64,000 bases of DNA from Manduca sexta (lineage: Eukaryota; Arthropoda; Insecta; Lepidoptera; Sphingidae). A model generated the notes under the pieces. That model ran no database searches, was not told where the DNA came from, and saw only the letters and a program-made list of their open reading frames with translations. Shown here in pieces: positions 11,801 through 22,814 of the stretch. Both the position numbers and the translations under genes were made by a program. The DNA is taken from contig NC_051115.1 in NCBI RefSeq assembly GCF_014839805.1, positions 186,001 to 250,000 of the forward strand. The letters run 5' to 3'. Each line of letters starts with the position of its first letter. Within the stretch, counting starts at the first letter, position 1.

Positions 11801-12989
11801 TAAATAACTCGTTGTCTCATTTGAAATGTCCGTGTAATAGGACGTCACAGCGTCCTTAGATATTAATACTAAATAAAACATATATACCGAAAATATGCTA
11901 TTATACGCAGTAGAAACGTGCGAATCACGATAATGAAAAAATATAAAGTATTTTACAGTGACTTTTACAAAGGTATAGCCTGATGATGATGAAAAAATAA
12001 TTAATAAATGGCAAAGGAATCATGGAGCATTCAGCTTTGTACAAGGATTTTATTCTGTTTGAAAAGGATTTAACCACGTGCAGTATTTCTTTTATTTTCT
12101 GTTTGAATACAATCGTAAACCCCATTGAGTTTTATTATAATACTATATAATATTATTTATATATTTACGTGTAGAAAAAATGTTGTACGCAAAGAGTTCT
12201 AAGTTTATATGGAACGGAAATAAGAAAGATTTTTATACAATAATTTTGTGCTCATACGATGGTTGCCCAATCTACCGCGAAATAGCACAATACCAATGTA
12301 AAATACTTCACATTGTTTCCATAATATCTTTCATTGGACGTTTTTAAACATATAAGCATTCTTTACTGTAACTGTGTTTTTTTTGGTATTAGTATCTAAG
12401 GAGTGAGGGTGCTGTGACATTTTATCATATGGACATTTCAAATTAGACATCGACTTATTACCACAGAACCTTATTACAATAGGTTATAACTTTTGGAGCA
12501 CAAATTTGGCTCTGATGCCCGATCTATAACTATGCTGTTTAATGTCTTTGATTGTACCCCTTTTTAAGCTCGTTGTGAGCACGGAAAAGTATGAAATTTG
12601 GAGTTGATAATATAGAGAAATGCAGAAAAATAATGTTTATATGTTATAAATATATTAAATTCGACGGTCAAATGGTAACCAATGGATGATCAATAATATC
12701 AATAAATACGATGGATAACAGTTATACAAAATTCATTATTAGTTTGTTTTGACTCTTTTTTTATCTGCGTTTTATTGACTTCAAGGTAGATAACAAGTTT
12801 TCAAATCCATGTCCAAGCGTATATATTTTTAAGATGCAAAATATACTAAAAAAAACAATTTAATAATATTAAAGCTACATTGCATTCTCTACTAATGACG
12901 ACATTTTTTTTACAGATGGAGATATACTAAAAACCTCTCTTTTCGCTATCATCACTGTAACCTGCATACGGAAAATCCTTACGCATTAA
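8806..12989 (+). CDS. small Cys-rich EB-module-like protein, last three exons (partial)
   Basis: Three exons with consistent splice sites and phase: 8806-8946 (acceptor TTTCCAG, donor GTAAGT), 11099-11269 (TATTACAG, GTAAGA) and 12916-12989 (TTTTACAG, ending in TAA). Both internal exons begin with the last two bases of a codon, a symmetric phase typical of shuffled extracellular modules. The first gives a module with CSRQAEC and CLCGDNSPPLNGQC, the second HACANSDECNEGLIC and ICLCDTEAGFNEKDHTC; the spacing resembles EB or EGF-like Cys modules of insect secreted proteins. The last exon encodes only about 24 residues with a hydrophobic run (SLFAIITVTC) and a short basic end, which suggests a GPI-attachment signal or a tail anchor. 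The first exon lacks an in-frame ATG inside the spliced part, so 5' exons with a signal peptide are missing and were not found. Function unknown. The introns hold family D, E and C repeats, an RTE fragment and a family H MITE. Confidence 0.7.
9352..9480 (+). repeat. family E repeat, partial
   Basis: Carries TTATGTCCAGTAGTTACACT, CCGGAACACAACAGTGACTA and the CTCACATATGAGAGGCCTAC end, matching the 3' half of the copy at 59378-59652. It lies in an intron of the Cys-rich gene. Confidence 0.65.
9843..9966 (+). repeat. family D repeat, 5' truncated
   Basis: Begins at the ATACACAGGCTGATCCTG block and runs to ATATATCCTACCA. The front third of the family is absent. Confidence 0.65.
10203..10375 (+). 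pseudogene. RTE-type LINE, 3' end of the reverse transcriptase ORF
   Basis: One frame reads VLEWRPRTGRR and QTPTRWT, another, from 10296, reads AQNRSLWRSMEAYVQQWTIP then G and a stop at 10359-10361, followed by ATGATGATG. This C-terminus and the short trinucleotide tail are typical of RTE-clade non-LTR retrotransposons in Lepidoptera. At least two frameshifts separate the blocks, so this is a dead 5'-truncated copy. It sits in an intron of the Cys-rich gene. Confidence 0.8.
10401..10700 (+). repeat. family C repeat
   Basis: Same order as 7203-7420: CTGGCGTAGTTGTAATGC, TACTCAGTCGCAGCTCGGA, GTAAAGCCGTTGGTC and CGTCTCACCAGACTGTG. An inverted partial copy lies about 270 bases downstream. Confidence 0.6.
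10930..11046 (-). repeat. family C repeat, inverted partial copy
   Basis: The reverse complement begins TAAAGCCGTTGGTCCTGATC and continues CGTCTCACCAGACTATG, pairing with 10555-10640 on the other strand. Confidence 0.55.
11330..11480 (+). repeat. family O repeat, partial
   Basis: Shares CACGCACACGCCATATTCG and preceding bases with the tandem copies at 26561-27115, and occurs inverted near 50650-50810. Confidence 0.5.
11720..12549. mobile_element. family H MITE, complete, long terminal inverted repeats
   Basis: Starts AAAGACATTAAACAGTATAG and ends CTATGCTGTTTAATGTCTTT. Both arms extend for about 150 bases and include, as inverse pairs, TAGACCGGACATCAGGAC, a TTTGGAGCACAAATTTG-type block and GGACATTTCAAATTAGAC. 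The middle is AT-rich without a coding frame. It lies in the second intron of the Cys-rich gene. It could fold as a long hairpin if transcribed. Confidence 0.75.
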
Positions 12990-15862
12990 AATCTACGTGT
13001 GAATTTTAAGTTTTATCATGTTTTTCGGCATTTGCGTACTTTTATAAATAAATACAGTCAAATACAATGTTCAAGGCCCCTTGCAACGGCTAAAAACTGC
13101 TGGTGACCGCTAAATACTACTAAAGGATGTAATTATTCAATCAAACGGCTTTCATACGCTATGAAGCATGAGTGGCCCTTGTACTGTTGAATTTTTTAAA
13201 CAAATAAATAAAATTTAAACATCAAGCATTATATTGGATAAACTGGAATTCTAAATTGAATTAATTATATAATTAAAATTTATAAATTACATTCGATAAA
13301 TTCCAAAGAAAATTCTTACGTAAAATGAAACGTTTTACATAATAGAAATGTCAAATGTAGATAATAAATATAACCACGTTAATAGCGGTAACGATTTTAA
13401 TAGCAAAATAGCACCTTTAAAATAACTTTATTTATTAAGAACGCACGAGATGATGGTTTGTGAATTATAAGGTGACAAAATGCTGAATTCACCAAAATGT
13501 GTAGGAAATTAAAAACGGATTGGTTATTTTGAGCAAAATTTGAACGATTTACGAGTGTGCATTATTTAGCAACTTTAGAGATAATATTTTTCATTGTTTG
13601 ATATTTTATGATTGCACTATATAATTTATATCATGTATTATAGTGTATATTTCATGCCACGCTTGAAGTAAAAAATTACACATACAAATCTTTTGTAAAA
13701 TATTTAAAATGACATTCTTTAAACATATCTTCGTGCAGAGAAATTACAACTCCAACACTTTTTCAAAATTCAAACGATTGTAAATAACACAATAATTATA
13801 AATATTTTTTTCAAAAACATTGCTTGTAAAATATTGTCACCTAAATTAACAGGTTTTATAATGAAAACTCTATACACATATCGATATTCTTACCGCTCGT
13901 AATAAAAACAAGTATTAAGAAGGTTATGTTTAGTGAAACGTAGTACAAATTATAGCATTTTAGGAATACATCACGCTATATCAAGTAAAAAACTAGAGTA
14001 TAGTATAACGACCGAAGTCAATAAGTGACAATCTATATTTTGGCTTATTCCTGAGAATAAACGGATGAAAATATGTAACTTATAAGCACAGCAACGAACT
14101 TTACTTTCATTAGTCCAATACCGACTGAAAACGTATATGGAAGTAGGCCTTTATTTAATCTTGCAGAAGATATAATCTCAATATACAGGTAAAGCAAAAT
14201 AGGGTATTTCGCTATGTTTGATTTTGTGCATTTTTAAAAATGTAACAGCAATTAATAGAAAAAAGAAATCTTGTGAAAACAGAATTAAAATTTGATAAGA
14301 AATGGGGCAGCTATTTAAATTTCAAATATTGCTACGTGCAGGAGTAGGCGCTAAGTGGGGATACCGCTCCATCTCTTTCTTTCGCACGCATCATAATTCT
14401 CGATTACGTCACATACAAGTATTTCGTCCCTTTTCTGTTTTTTGACACTCACCCCTTCTATCTAACTTCAATGGCTTATAACTTGTATATTTTTTACCAG
14501 ATTTCAATGATTTCTTTTGTTATAGAATTTATACAACCTACTTATTTTATAGAAGTTATAAATAAATATACATCAAATACCCTATTATTTTACTTCTGAA
14601 AGTTAATAAATGCCACAAAAATGTCACCTTATATTGACTCAAGATTTTTTTTCAGCTTATGTGTAATAAAAGTAAACAATTGTAACTTTAAGATATATTT
14701 AGAGCTTCGTATTTTATAGATTAACCTAGTCCGTCCATAATCAATCACAAATTAAATATAGATATAATGCGATAAAATCGTAATTAAAAATCTTATTTTC
14801 TATTTCGTTAATGATTTAATTTTACTATCTTATTCACTTACATTTATAATTATTGAGTATTTTGTCTCTATGATACAAGTATTAAATAAAGCAGAGACAG
14901 AATATTTTTTTAAATGTTTGTGAATGAGGTAAGTACTGTCCTAGTCATTTTCTTAGGCGTACGATAATCAAATGCTAAAATCTGAAGTAGTTATAGAATT
15001 TCAAGTGTTTTTAGAGTATAATTAAGTTTGTTTGAATAAAGTACATTGTAAAAAATATTGTTTTATTTGATATTACTAAAAAATACATTGTAATTTCCAT
15101 CTCAATCCCATTTCATCTACCCATTCCTGAAAAAGAACTTACATTGTAATTATTATTCTTCCAGCTATTTCCTGAAATATAAATAAGTAAATATATCGAT
15201 GACTCCTAAGTAAACTGTCGTAGGTAAACTATTCTAAAAAATAGCAATTTTAACATTTCAAAAAGTCTATAAAAGATGTTTTTTTAGATAGTAAATAACG
15301 AAAAGCAAAAAAGTGATTACAGCTATGATAGTTAACTTAAGAGTCCTTGAAATAAGCCTTTAATTAAACCCGTGTAACCAGAGGCGAAACATTTTTAATT
15401 ATATTTCAAGAAACCAATATCTGTCTCACGTGTAGCAGCAAGTTTATTTACTTGTCGAACACAAATTTTAAGCCTCAGCAACTCCACTATGTATATTCCC
15501 ACCATAAATATTGCTCGACTTCATAGTTTACTGACTAAATATTAAGATTCATTGATTGATGATTGATTTCATCATTCATTACATTATTGCATTTGGTATA
15601 ATTCTGTAATGGCTGCAGTAAAGAACACATTTGCAGTAAATTTAGTAAGAATGCAAAATTTTGCAGATTTTAAACATAAATTCATTATAAGGTGACCGGA
15701 TATATTTTGGTAACGGTTCGAAAAATGGCTGGTAAATGCACTCCAGGTATAATATATTATATATATTAAGAGAACAAAGTTCGTTGATAACTCGATTACA
15801 GATAAATAGGGATGCCAAAAATAATTTTTTATGTCGTCTTTATGATATTTTGTTAAATAAAA
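12990..15862. other. AT-rich intergenic DNA without recognisable genes
   Basis: Very AT-rich, with no open frame beyond chance length and no splice-coherent exon that I can see. One family G repeat lies at about 14230-14590 on the minus strand. Several AATAAA hexamers after 12989 could end the transcript of the Cys-rich gene. Confidence 0.6.
14230..14590 (-). repeat. family G repeat
   Basis: Reverse complement shows the family order: a TTATAAG and GAAGGGG block, then TGTGACGTAATCG, then GCGTGCGAAAGAAAGAGATG and GCGGTATCCCCAC, then an AT-rich end. Other copies are at 21975, 24515, 44800 and 59005. Confidence 0.65.
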
Positions 15863-16075
15863 AGATTACGGTACGACTACAGTGCTGAGGTCTTGGATTC
15901 GATCCCCTGGTCGGGTAGTGATATGGGGTTTTTATTCTCAGTGCCAGTTCGGAGTTTGGAAAACGTGCCCGATACGGCGATAAGCCCGTCTATCACATCA
16001 TGGGATGGAATACGCACCACAGAAAAGTAGATACACCAGTTACGCCTCTACTTAGCCCTTCAGAGATAAAAGGCG
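15863..16075 (+). repeat. family B SINE, damaged head
   Basis: B box region GGATTCGATCCCCTGGTC is followed by CAGTTCGGAGTTTGG, CCCGATACGGCGATAAGCC and CACATCATGGGATGGAATAC. The A box is largely lost. Confidence 0.65.
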
Positions 16076-16078
16076 TGA

Positions 16079-16122
16079 GCGTGTGTGTGCGTGCATGTGT
16101 GTGTGTGTGTGTGTGTGTGTGG
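16079..16122 (+). repeat. GT microsatellite
   Basis: Interrupted (GT)n run of about 43 bases grown from the 3' tail of the preceding SINE. Confidence 0.9.
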
Positions 16123-16128
16123 AAATTA

Positions 16129-16622
16129 GGGTTGCCACCTTTTTTTTGAGCAAATAAAGTACATCGGTAAATTGAATGTAGAAAAAAAAGTACATGGTTT
16201 CAAAATAAAGTACGAATGATTTCTTCTTTATTATTTTGCTTATAAATATATTATATTTGAGATCTTTTAACAAATAAAATTAATATTTCAAATTTAAATA
16301 CGATTTTTTTTCGTCTCGTAATATTCTACATCACAAAATTTAAAATTTCTCTGTGAATGCTGACGTAGAAGGAATCGACAATAAAAATGAATTTAATGCG
16401 TACAGTTAAAAAAAAATATACCATCAGGCTTATCAAATACTTGCTGCCATTTTTGTACTATTAATTACAGCTGTTTTACGCAAAAATTCTTACGAACAAC
16501 CCTAGAGGAATCATATCATGGTAAATAAAGTATTTTCGCGTACTTTATTGTTCTCATAAAGTATAGAGTACAATTACCCGAAATAACGTACAATACTTTA
16601 TTATAAAGTACGGGTGGCAACC
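16129..16622. mobile_element. short-TIR nonautonomous element
   Basis: Begins GGGTTGCCACC and ends with the inverse GGTGGCAACC. Inside, AAAGTACRY motifs (AAATAAAGTAC on one side, GTACTTTATT on the other) recur in both orientations. No coding frame. Class not determined. Confidence 0.5.
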
Positions 16623-16941
16623 GTAGTGGAAATATTCAGAATTGATATTTTTTAATGACTTGGGATTACTTTTCATAACTTACAAAATAAAATCCAAAAA
16701 GAATCTTATTAGATATTGACTTACAATAATAATAACGTTCCAATATATTTGTAGCAAACACTGCTGAACGCTATTGCTACTTTAAAACCGTTATAACCAG
16801 TTTACATTGACAATTCTTGTCACAACTGACAACACAACTGTCACAATTCCGTGCCAGCTGTCAGTGATCAAAATCGTCATTGAAGCGAAAGTGCGAAAGC
16901 CGAAACGTGCATTCGATCTATTTTGTTTAAAAAAATAAAAA

Positions 16942-18024
16942 ATGGCCAAAGATCCTTTGGACGAGATGTTGAACTTCTTTACACCAGAATCGCGGATAGA
17001 TTTAAAGCTCATCGCGGTGGAACATTTGGTTGGATTATCCGCAAGTGACCACGGAATCAACTGCCTATTAAACAATGAAAACATAATGAAAGCAATTATT
17101 GAATTGACCGACGATAAAGTAGAAGATATTGCTAGAAGTGCTTTATTGATTCTAATTAACGTGACAGTACACACACGCGGTGCCACGGAGCTATTAAAAT
17201 ACAAAAACAGCGCGCAGAAAAATATCATAGATTTATTGATTTCGTACGTATTAAATCCGCAGAAGAAAGACGCTGATGCCGCTTGCATGATACTTTCGAA
17301 CATAACAAGACTCGAAGACGAGTTGGAGGTGTGCTTAAACACATTCATTCCACATTTAAACGACATTTTAAACGCCTTTGCCAACGTTGATTTTAACAAA
17401 AAAGGTTCCAAGTTGAATTACTTAGCGCCTATGTTTAGCAACCTGTCCTGCAGTCATAGGATACGCCGTTGGCTTATAGAGGAGAATCCACACGTTCCGG
17501 TAATAAAGTTATTACCGTTTTGCAACTACGCACAATCAAGCGTCTGTCGCGGTGGTGCAGTTGGCACTATACGGAACCTCTCATTTGACACAGAATGCCA
17601 CGATTTCCTTCTCAGCAATGATGTGGACTTGTTAACGTACATACTGAACCCAATAATGGGAAATGAAGATTACCCTGATGAGGAAATGGATTCCTTGCCA
17701 ATCACATTACAATATTTACCGAAAGAGAAAACCAGGGAACCAGATATCGATGTGAGGATAATGATTTTGGAGACGCTGAACAAGCTGTGCGCTACAAGCA
17801 GAGGCAGGGAGAAGTTACAGAACAACGGAGTGTATTATATCCTCCGAGAGTACCACAAATGGGAACATGATCCTAAAGCGTTGCTCGTTTGCGAGAATGT
17901 CGTCGACATCCTTATTCAGAAGGAAGAAGAGGTAGGAGCGGAGGATCTATCTGCAGTAGAAGTACCGGAGGAGATGAAAGAGAAATTCCAGAAAATGGAT
18001 GAAGATTTTATGAACAATGTTTAA
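16942..18024 (+). CDS. HGH1: HGH1 homologue (FAM203 family)
   Basis: A single uninterrupted frame of 360 codons. The family is an armadillo-like protein that, in yeast, helps fold eukaryotic elongation factor 2 together with TRiC/CCT and Hsp90 partners in the cytosol. Family features seen: N-terminal helical repeats with VEHLVGLSAS and ALLILINVTVHTRGA, the central GGAVGTIRNLSFD motif near residue 213, and the C-terminal block with LPITLQYLPKEKTREPDIDV followed by MILETLNKLCATSRGRE. Length is near that of animal orthologues. The ATG is preceded by AAAA, a good insect start context, and there is no earlier in-frame ATG. No introns. AATAAA signals at 18322 and 18417 are plausible poly(A) sites. 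Expected to be a housekeeping gene; nothing in the sequence looks damaged. Confidence 0.93.
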   Translation: MAKDPLDEMLNFFTPESRIDLKLIAVEHLVGLSASDHGINCLLNNENIMKAIIELTDDKVEDIARSALLILINVTVHTRGATELLKYKNSAQKNIIDLLISYVLNPQKKDADAACMILSNITRLEDELEVCLNTFIPHLNDILNAFANVDFNKKGSKLNYLAPMFSNLSCSHRIRRWLIEENPHVPVIKLLPFCNYAQSSVCRGGAVGTIRNLSFDTECHDFLLSNDVDLLTYILNPIMGNEDYPDEEMDSLPITLQYLPKEKTREPDIDVRIMILETLNKLCATSRGREKLQNNGVYYILREYHKWEHDPKALLVCENVVDILIQKEEEVGAEDLSAVEVPEEMKEKFQKMDEDFMNNV

Positions 18025-18427
18025 GTTGTACAAGAGGCTGTGAAGATCGGAGTATTTAATGCTTTTGAATGCCACAGGCATGAAAGCACCTTAGTAAGTG
18101 GCAATGAAAGCCACCACAGCACATTTTTATAATGGCAGATGACTACAATAAGTCAGATGAACACAACATATTTTTATAAGATCACAATGACATAGCTACT
18201 ACTATGACAGTTGATGGACACAATTAAATGTCCAGATGAAAAATTGTTTAGTAGCACTGAACTACCCACAAAGTAGAAAACCCTACACTGGGCTTGTCAA
18301 CAATAGATGTTTTTATAATTTAATAAAATAAGAAAATGTTAATCAGATGCTGGTTATTGCAGATGCCTGATGAAAACAGAAACACATATTATAATTTTAA
18401 AATATCGATTGATATAAATAAAGGGTT

Positions 18428-19598
18428 TTAGATGAATTGAACTTGAGTAAATCAACTACTTTTATGTTCTAATAAGATTTTTGTGCAAGGAAAAGGATGG
18501 CTAAAGTCCAATATTTAAGATAAATAGATATCAAAGGCACCTAAGATAAATAAACATTAGGTATAAACCAATCTTTACCATGAAGTAGAATTAAGACCAA
18601 ACCTCAAGAGGAAGTCTATGCAAAGCTGCAGGACAGTACACATAGGGCTGATATGTTTTAAGTTACTATAATACTAAGATAGCTATACTCGACTTTGAGT
18701 CCACCTGAGTTTTTACAAATGAGCATGGCTTTAAAAATTTCACTAAAATTAAATACTGCAGCATTTATAGTCACAGTGGGGGATTAGGTGTTAATCATCC
18801 AAAAAGTCAGTTACAATATCTACCTAAATTTTACAATTTTGTATAATTGGTTATGATTTTAGTTCTTTATAAACATGTTGGCTGCAGTTTTCGAAAAATC
18901 GGGAAAATATACTAAAAAAGCGCGTTAAAATTTTAAAAATAGTTTTATTTCAATCTTTAACAGTCGCGTAAACATAAGAAATCATTTCTAAATACGATGT
19001 TAAAATAAATAAAATTTTAATTTTAATGATTTTTTGTCGAAGTAAGTTTGATTTTGCGTTGCGGCCCGACGCGCTATGATGTTGCGGCCCGTATAGGAAA
19101 GGTGGGTATGGCTGACCTATGAGAATAAAGAGGGATAACGAGCGATGGCTGGACACCAAGGAAGATTAATAATAAATAAATGGCACCGGTTTTTGCAACT
19201 TCAAGCGTGTATTATGTGTGATATTGTATTTCTGAGAAAATTATAAATAAAATACTTGATCATTTTTTATGTTTTATTTTGATAAAATTATTTTAAATGA
19301 CTGTGCCCTATATTCTGACAAAGCATAGATTTACATAGATGATATCAAGTGAACATATCAATACAAGTATTGATATTAAATTTGTATTGCAATATCAATA
19401 TTATTATTCTATATACAATTTTATATCCATATCCTATGCAGTTTCATAAATTCTATTAACATAACTTTAGATGAAATTAAAGATTTCCATTTTTTTGGTA
19501 CCTTTACTGTTTTATCTCTGGTTTCTTGTTTGTGTGCCCTTTGGCATAGACCTCCTCCAAAAACGTCCAACGATAAAATTATTTACTTTATAACAGAG
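18428..19598. other. intergenic DNA, no gene supported
   Basis: AT-rich. A GC-richer island around 19060-19140 (GCGGCCCGTATAGGAAAGG) has a 69-codon minus-strand frame but looks like a degraded dispersed repeat rather than a gene. Confidence 0.5.
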
Positions 19599-19599
19599 G

Positions 19600-19725
19600 C
19601 GTTAGGTCCATATATTCAAAAAAGCGTCTCGAGAATGCACCAATCACAATAAATCATTTATGATGTCAAAAAAAGCTTTGTTCTGATTGGCCCATTTTTG
19701 AGATTGATCTAAGTAAACTATAAGC
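19600..19725 (-). repeat. family M repeat, partial MITE
   Basis: The reverse complement GCCAATCAGAACAAAG followed by GACATCATAAATGA matches 34618-34670 (CCAATCAGAACAAAG, GACATTACAGATGA). Confidence 0.5.
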
Positions 19726-19879
19726 TTCATTAATTGAAAATGGCGGTAAGTCAGTGTAATTGTGGCGCCTACCCTTTCGATGATAAAAAAAACGTAAGTA
19801 TGAATATTATTGTTGCCACAATAGATTTATACCTATTGTAATTTTCTTCAAATATATTTTTTATTTTTGCACTAGCTTT

Positions 19880-20214
19880 TACTCGCGATGATTGCCTGCT
19901 GTATTAGATACACGCGTATGATTTTACCGAGGTTTCATTCCTTGGATGGTGAGGGGCTCTGCCTTAGAGCCGAATCCTGCGAGGCTACCGCATAGCATGC
20001 ACTTGAGCACCCCGCGACCTTCGATATTAGGGAGTGAGAGTCGAATGGCGGGGTTTTAGTCGGTAGGACGGTTTATACCGGCGAGTCCGGCAGAAAACCG
20101 TAAACGGATTTCGCCGTGTTCGTGTGTTCTTTGTCCACGTAAATAGTTTTCTAGGTTAAAAGGCCCGCTAAATATTTTTCTGGGACAGAAAGTAGCCTAT
20201 GTCCTTCCCAGAGT
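19880..20214 (+). repeat. dispersed repeat of the TTTTACTCGCG / TAGCCTATGTCC type
   Basis: Contains CTAGCTTTTACTCGCG and AAAGTAGCCTATGTCCTTCC, phrases recurrent in lepidopteran interspersed repeats, split by a GC-richer insert (GGTAGGACGGTTTATACCGG). Confidence 0.45.
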
Positions 20215-20870
20215 TTAAACCTCGAATCATTACCTGTGATGAAAAGTTGATCCTGTACGATAATCGAAAGCGTTCCTCGCAATGGAGAAGAAGCCAAAAG
20301 CTGCCACAAGTTGAAATTTACTAAAAAAAATTACTTGTGAGTTGTGGCGGACTAGTACCGGTGTCGGCTGTCAGCTTTCTTAAATCTAGTCTGCAACTGC
20401 AAACCATGATGAAGGAATTAGTTACTAAACAACCGAGGCTAGACAATCGCTCTAGGCAGTGCTGCTTCAAGACAACGCTAGACCACACACTGCACAACAG
20501 ACGGCCGCTAAACTAAAGGAGCTGCCATTGGAATGTCTGCGACATCCACCGTGCTCCCCGGACCTTGCTCCAATAGATTATCACTTTTTCCTTAATTAAC
20601 TATATGGAAAAAAAATCGACTCTAATGTGGCAGTCCAAACCGCCGTCAGAGTTTATTAATTCTCGCCCTCATGTTTCTTTAAAGGTCAATGAACTCCTTA
20701 TGAAATGGCAAAAGTGCTTGTATAACAATAGTGCATACTTTGCTTCATTAATTATATTTCCCCAAAAAAGTATAGACTGTATTCCTCGCATACAAAACGA
20801 CAATTGGACGCAGATACGCAAGGATCCAACCCACAGTATGGTCGAAAATGAGTCGAGTATGCCAAATTAG
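20215..20870 (+). pseudogene. mariner (DD34D) transposase remnant
   Basis: Fragments in shifting plus-strand frames: RIITCDEKLILYDNRKRSSQ with the first Asp, then QDNARPHTAQQTAAKLKELP and RHPPCSPDLAPIDYHFF with the second and third Asp 34 residues apart, then EFINSRPH, MKWQKCLYNNSAYFA near the C-terminus. Several frameshifts and stops are present and the N-terminal half is missing, so it is long dead. It is a different mariner lineage from the DD37D copy at the window start. Confidence 0.85.
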
Positions 20871-21295
20871 TTCTTATCTATACGGTCTATATTTTCCATC
20901 AGTAAAACATCTTAATCAAAATATGTTAATTTGAACTTTTTAAACAAAATATAAAATAGAATCAATGAGCAAAAATACGATTTAAACTTCAATCTTCACT
21001 ATTTCAAAAGTGTCATTTTGTGGGCTGGATCGTTTTTGCGTATCTACGTTCCATTTCACATGTAAGGATCTATTAGATTAGTTATATTCAGAACGGCAAG
21101 GTGTTTCTGACAATTGCGGTCAACCCTTAATAAATTATTAGCTGTCGGATCGTTAGCGTATTCTTTAACAAGTGTAAAGCCGTGACCGGCGAGCGAACAC
21201 CATAGCCTTGGCCCAGACACGTGTGGCGCGTTGAAGGAAGCGGTTTATACAAGTTACAACGTCGATAGACGGTGCCTATTTTCCCACTTATAATA

Positions 21296-21621
21296 TTATC
21301 AGCCCTGTATTATAATGTGAACCCTGTATTATATACTGTCCGACTGTTGGGCACGGGCCTCCTCTATTACTGAGAGGGAATAGTCCTTAATCCACCACGC
21401 TGGCCTAGTGCGGGTTGGTAGACTTCACCCACCCACCCTAATAGAGAATTTCTCAGGTATGCAGGTTTCCTCACGATGTTTTCCTTCACTGTTAAAGAAA
21501 GCGATAATTCACAAAGAATACACACATAATTTTTAGAAAAGTAAGAGGTGTGTGCCCTTGAGATTTGAACCTGCGGACATGTCGACAGTCCGTTCCACAA
21601 CCAACTAGGCTATCGCCGCTC
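21296..21621 (-). repeat. family A tRNA-headed SINE
   Basis: Head at 21621 (A box TAGCCTAGTTGG), B box-like region near 21570, and tail with a duplicated CAGGGTTCACATTATAATAC segment near 21300-21335. Confidence 0.85.
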
Positions 21622-21639
21622 TATATTTTACACTTTTTT

Positions 21640-21905
21640 TTTGTGTAGCCACCGTTGTTTTCACTGGGGGGTACCCTGGGAACAGTGTACAGGCGATCTC
21701 CCGGCTTAGCAATCATGGGAGTCCCTAGGGGAATAGGGAAGGGATAGCTGGGAAGGAAGTGAAGGAACTATATTAGGATAGCCGGAGGGGAAAGGAAGGG
21801 AGATGTTCGCGAGCCCTTATAGACCTCAATGTGAATTTGGCAAACAAGAGGTATAAACACTTAACTGTGTGCCTAGGGCCGCGACTAATGTCGTCCCGTA
21901 TCGTA
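21640..21905. repeat. family F repeat
   Basis: Purine-rich stretch with GGGAAGGAAGTGAAGG, then CGAGCCCTTATAGACC and GTGCCTAGGGCCGCGAC. Confidence 0.6.
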
Positions 21906-21974
21906 ATAAGGTACCGGACTAATTTTTGTTCATTACTATTATCAAATACTTACATAATATAAATTATAACACAG

Positions 21975-22247
21975 AAGGAATTATTAAAGTCCGTTAAAAA
22001 ATCAACAAGTTATAAGTCTTTGAATTTCGATGGAAGGGGTAATTAACAAGAAACAGAAAAAAGACGAAATACCCACTTGTGACGTCATCGGGAATTAAGA
22101 CGCGTGCGAAAGAAAGAGATGAAGCGATATCCCCACATCGCGCCCACTTCTGAACATTTCAATATTTTAAATATGAATTACTCGCTCATTTTTTAACCAA
22201 TTTTTATGCAGTTTTCACAGGAGTGCTTCTTTTTCGTATTATTAACC
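21975..22247 (+). repeat. family G repeat
   Basis: AAGTTATAAGTCTTTGAATT, GATGGAAGGGGTAA, TGTGACGTCATCGGGAATT, GCGTGCGAAAGAAAGAGATG and GCGATATCCCCAC occur in the family order. Confidence 0.7.
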
Positions 22248-22250
22248 ATT

Positions 22251-22401
22251 ATAATAATAATAATATCAGCCCTGTATTATATACTTGCCCACTGCTGAGC
22301 ACGGGCCTCCTCTACTACTGAGAGGGATTAGAGCTTAGTCCACCACGCTGGCCTAGTGCGGATTGGTAGACTTCACTATACAGGGCTAATATATTATTAT
22401 T
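22251..22401 (-). repeat. family A SINE, 5' truncated, with inverted tail
   Basis: The 3' 120 bases of the SINE on the minus strand end abruptly at 22377 and are followed by an inverted copy of the tail (TATACAGGGCTAATATATT). Confidence 0.65.
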
Positions 22402-22671
22402 ATACTTTATAAAAGTACCGGTAGCAACTCTGGGCCAGACACAAATAAATAAAAATGCCTACGAAATCAATATTGAAAGTAGGTTAAAATAAAACAATAC
22501 TCTACAATTAGTTAATTATATATTTACACAATTTACAACGTCAGAATATATTCTATTTAGATCTTACAGTATAAGTTATATCGCACATCGAATCGTCGCT
22601 TCGCATAGCTTTGATATTTTGCAAGTTCAAAATATGTTGTTAATTACGATTTCGTAATATGGTGAAAACCA

Positions 22672-22751
22672 GCGTGGCGGACTAAGGCCTAATCCCTCTC
22701 AGTAGAGGAGGCCCGTGCCCAACAGTGGGACAGTATATAATACAGGGCAGA
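22672..22751 (+). repeat. family A SINE, 3' fragment
   Basis: CAGCGTGGCGGACTAAGGCC to TATAATACAGGGCAG. Confidence 0.7.
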
Positions 22752-22814
22752 TAATATAATATGGCGAATGAAATAAAAAGGTGTGAAATCGGCTAAAATT
22801 ACAACATACAAAAT

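Noticed and set aside
16791..17411. Minus-strand 206-codon frame
   Set aside because: Antisense shadow of HGH1, which has clear family motifs on the plus strand.
19739..19798. Small exon ATGGCGGTAAGTCAGTG... followed by a GTAAGT donor
   Set aside because: An 18-codon frame with Cys residues and a good donor, but no partner exon or family could be found.
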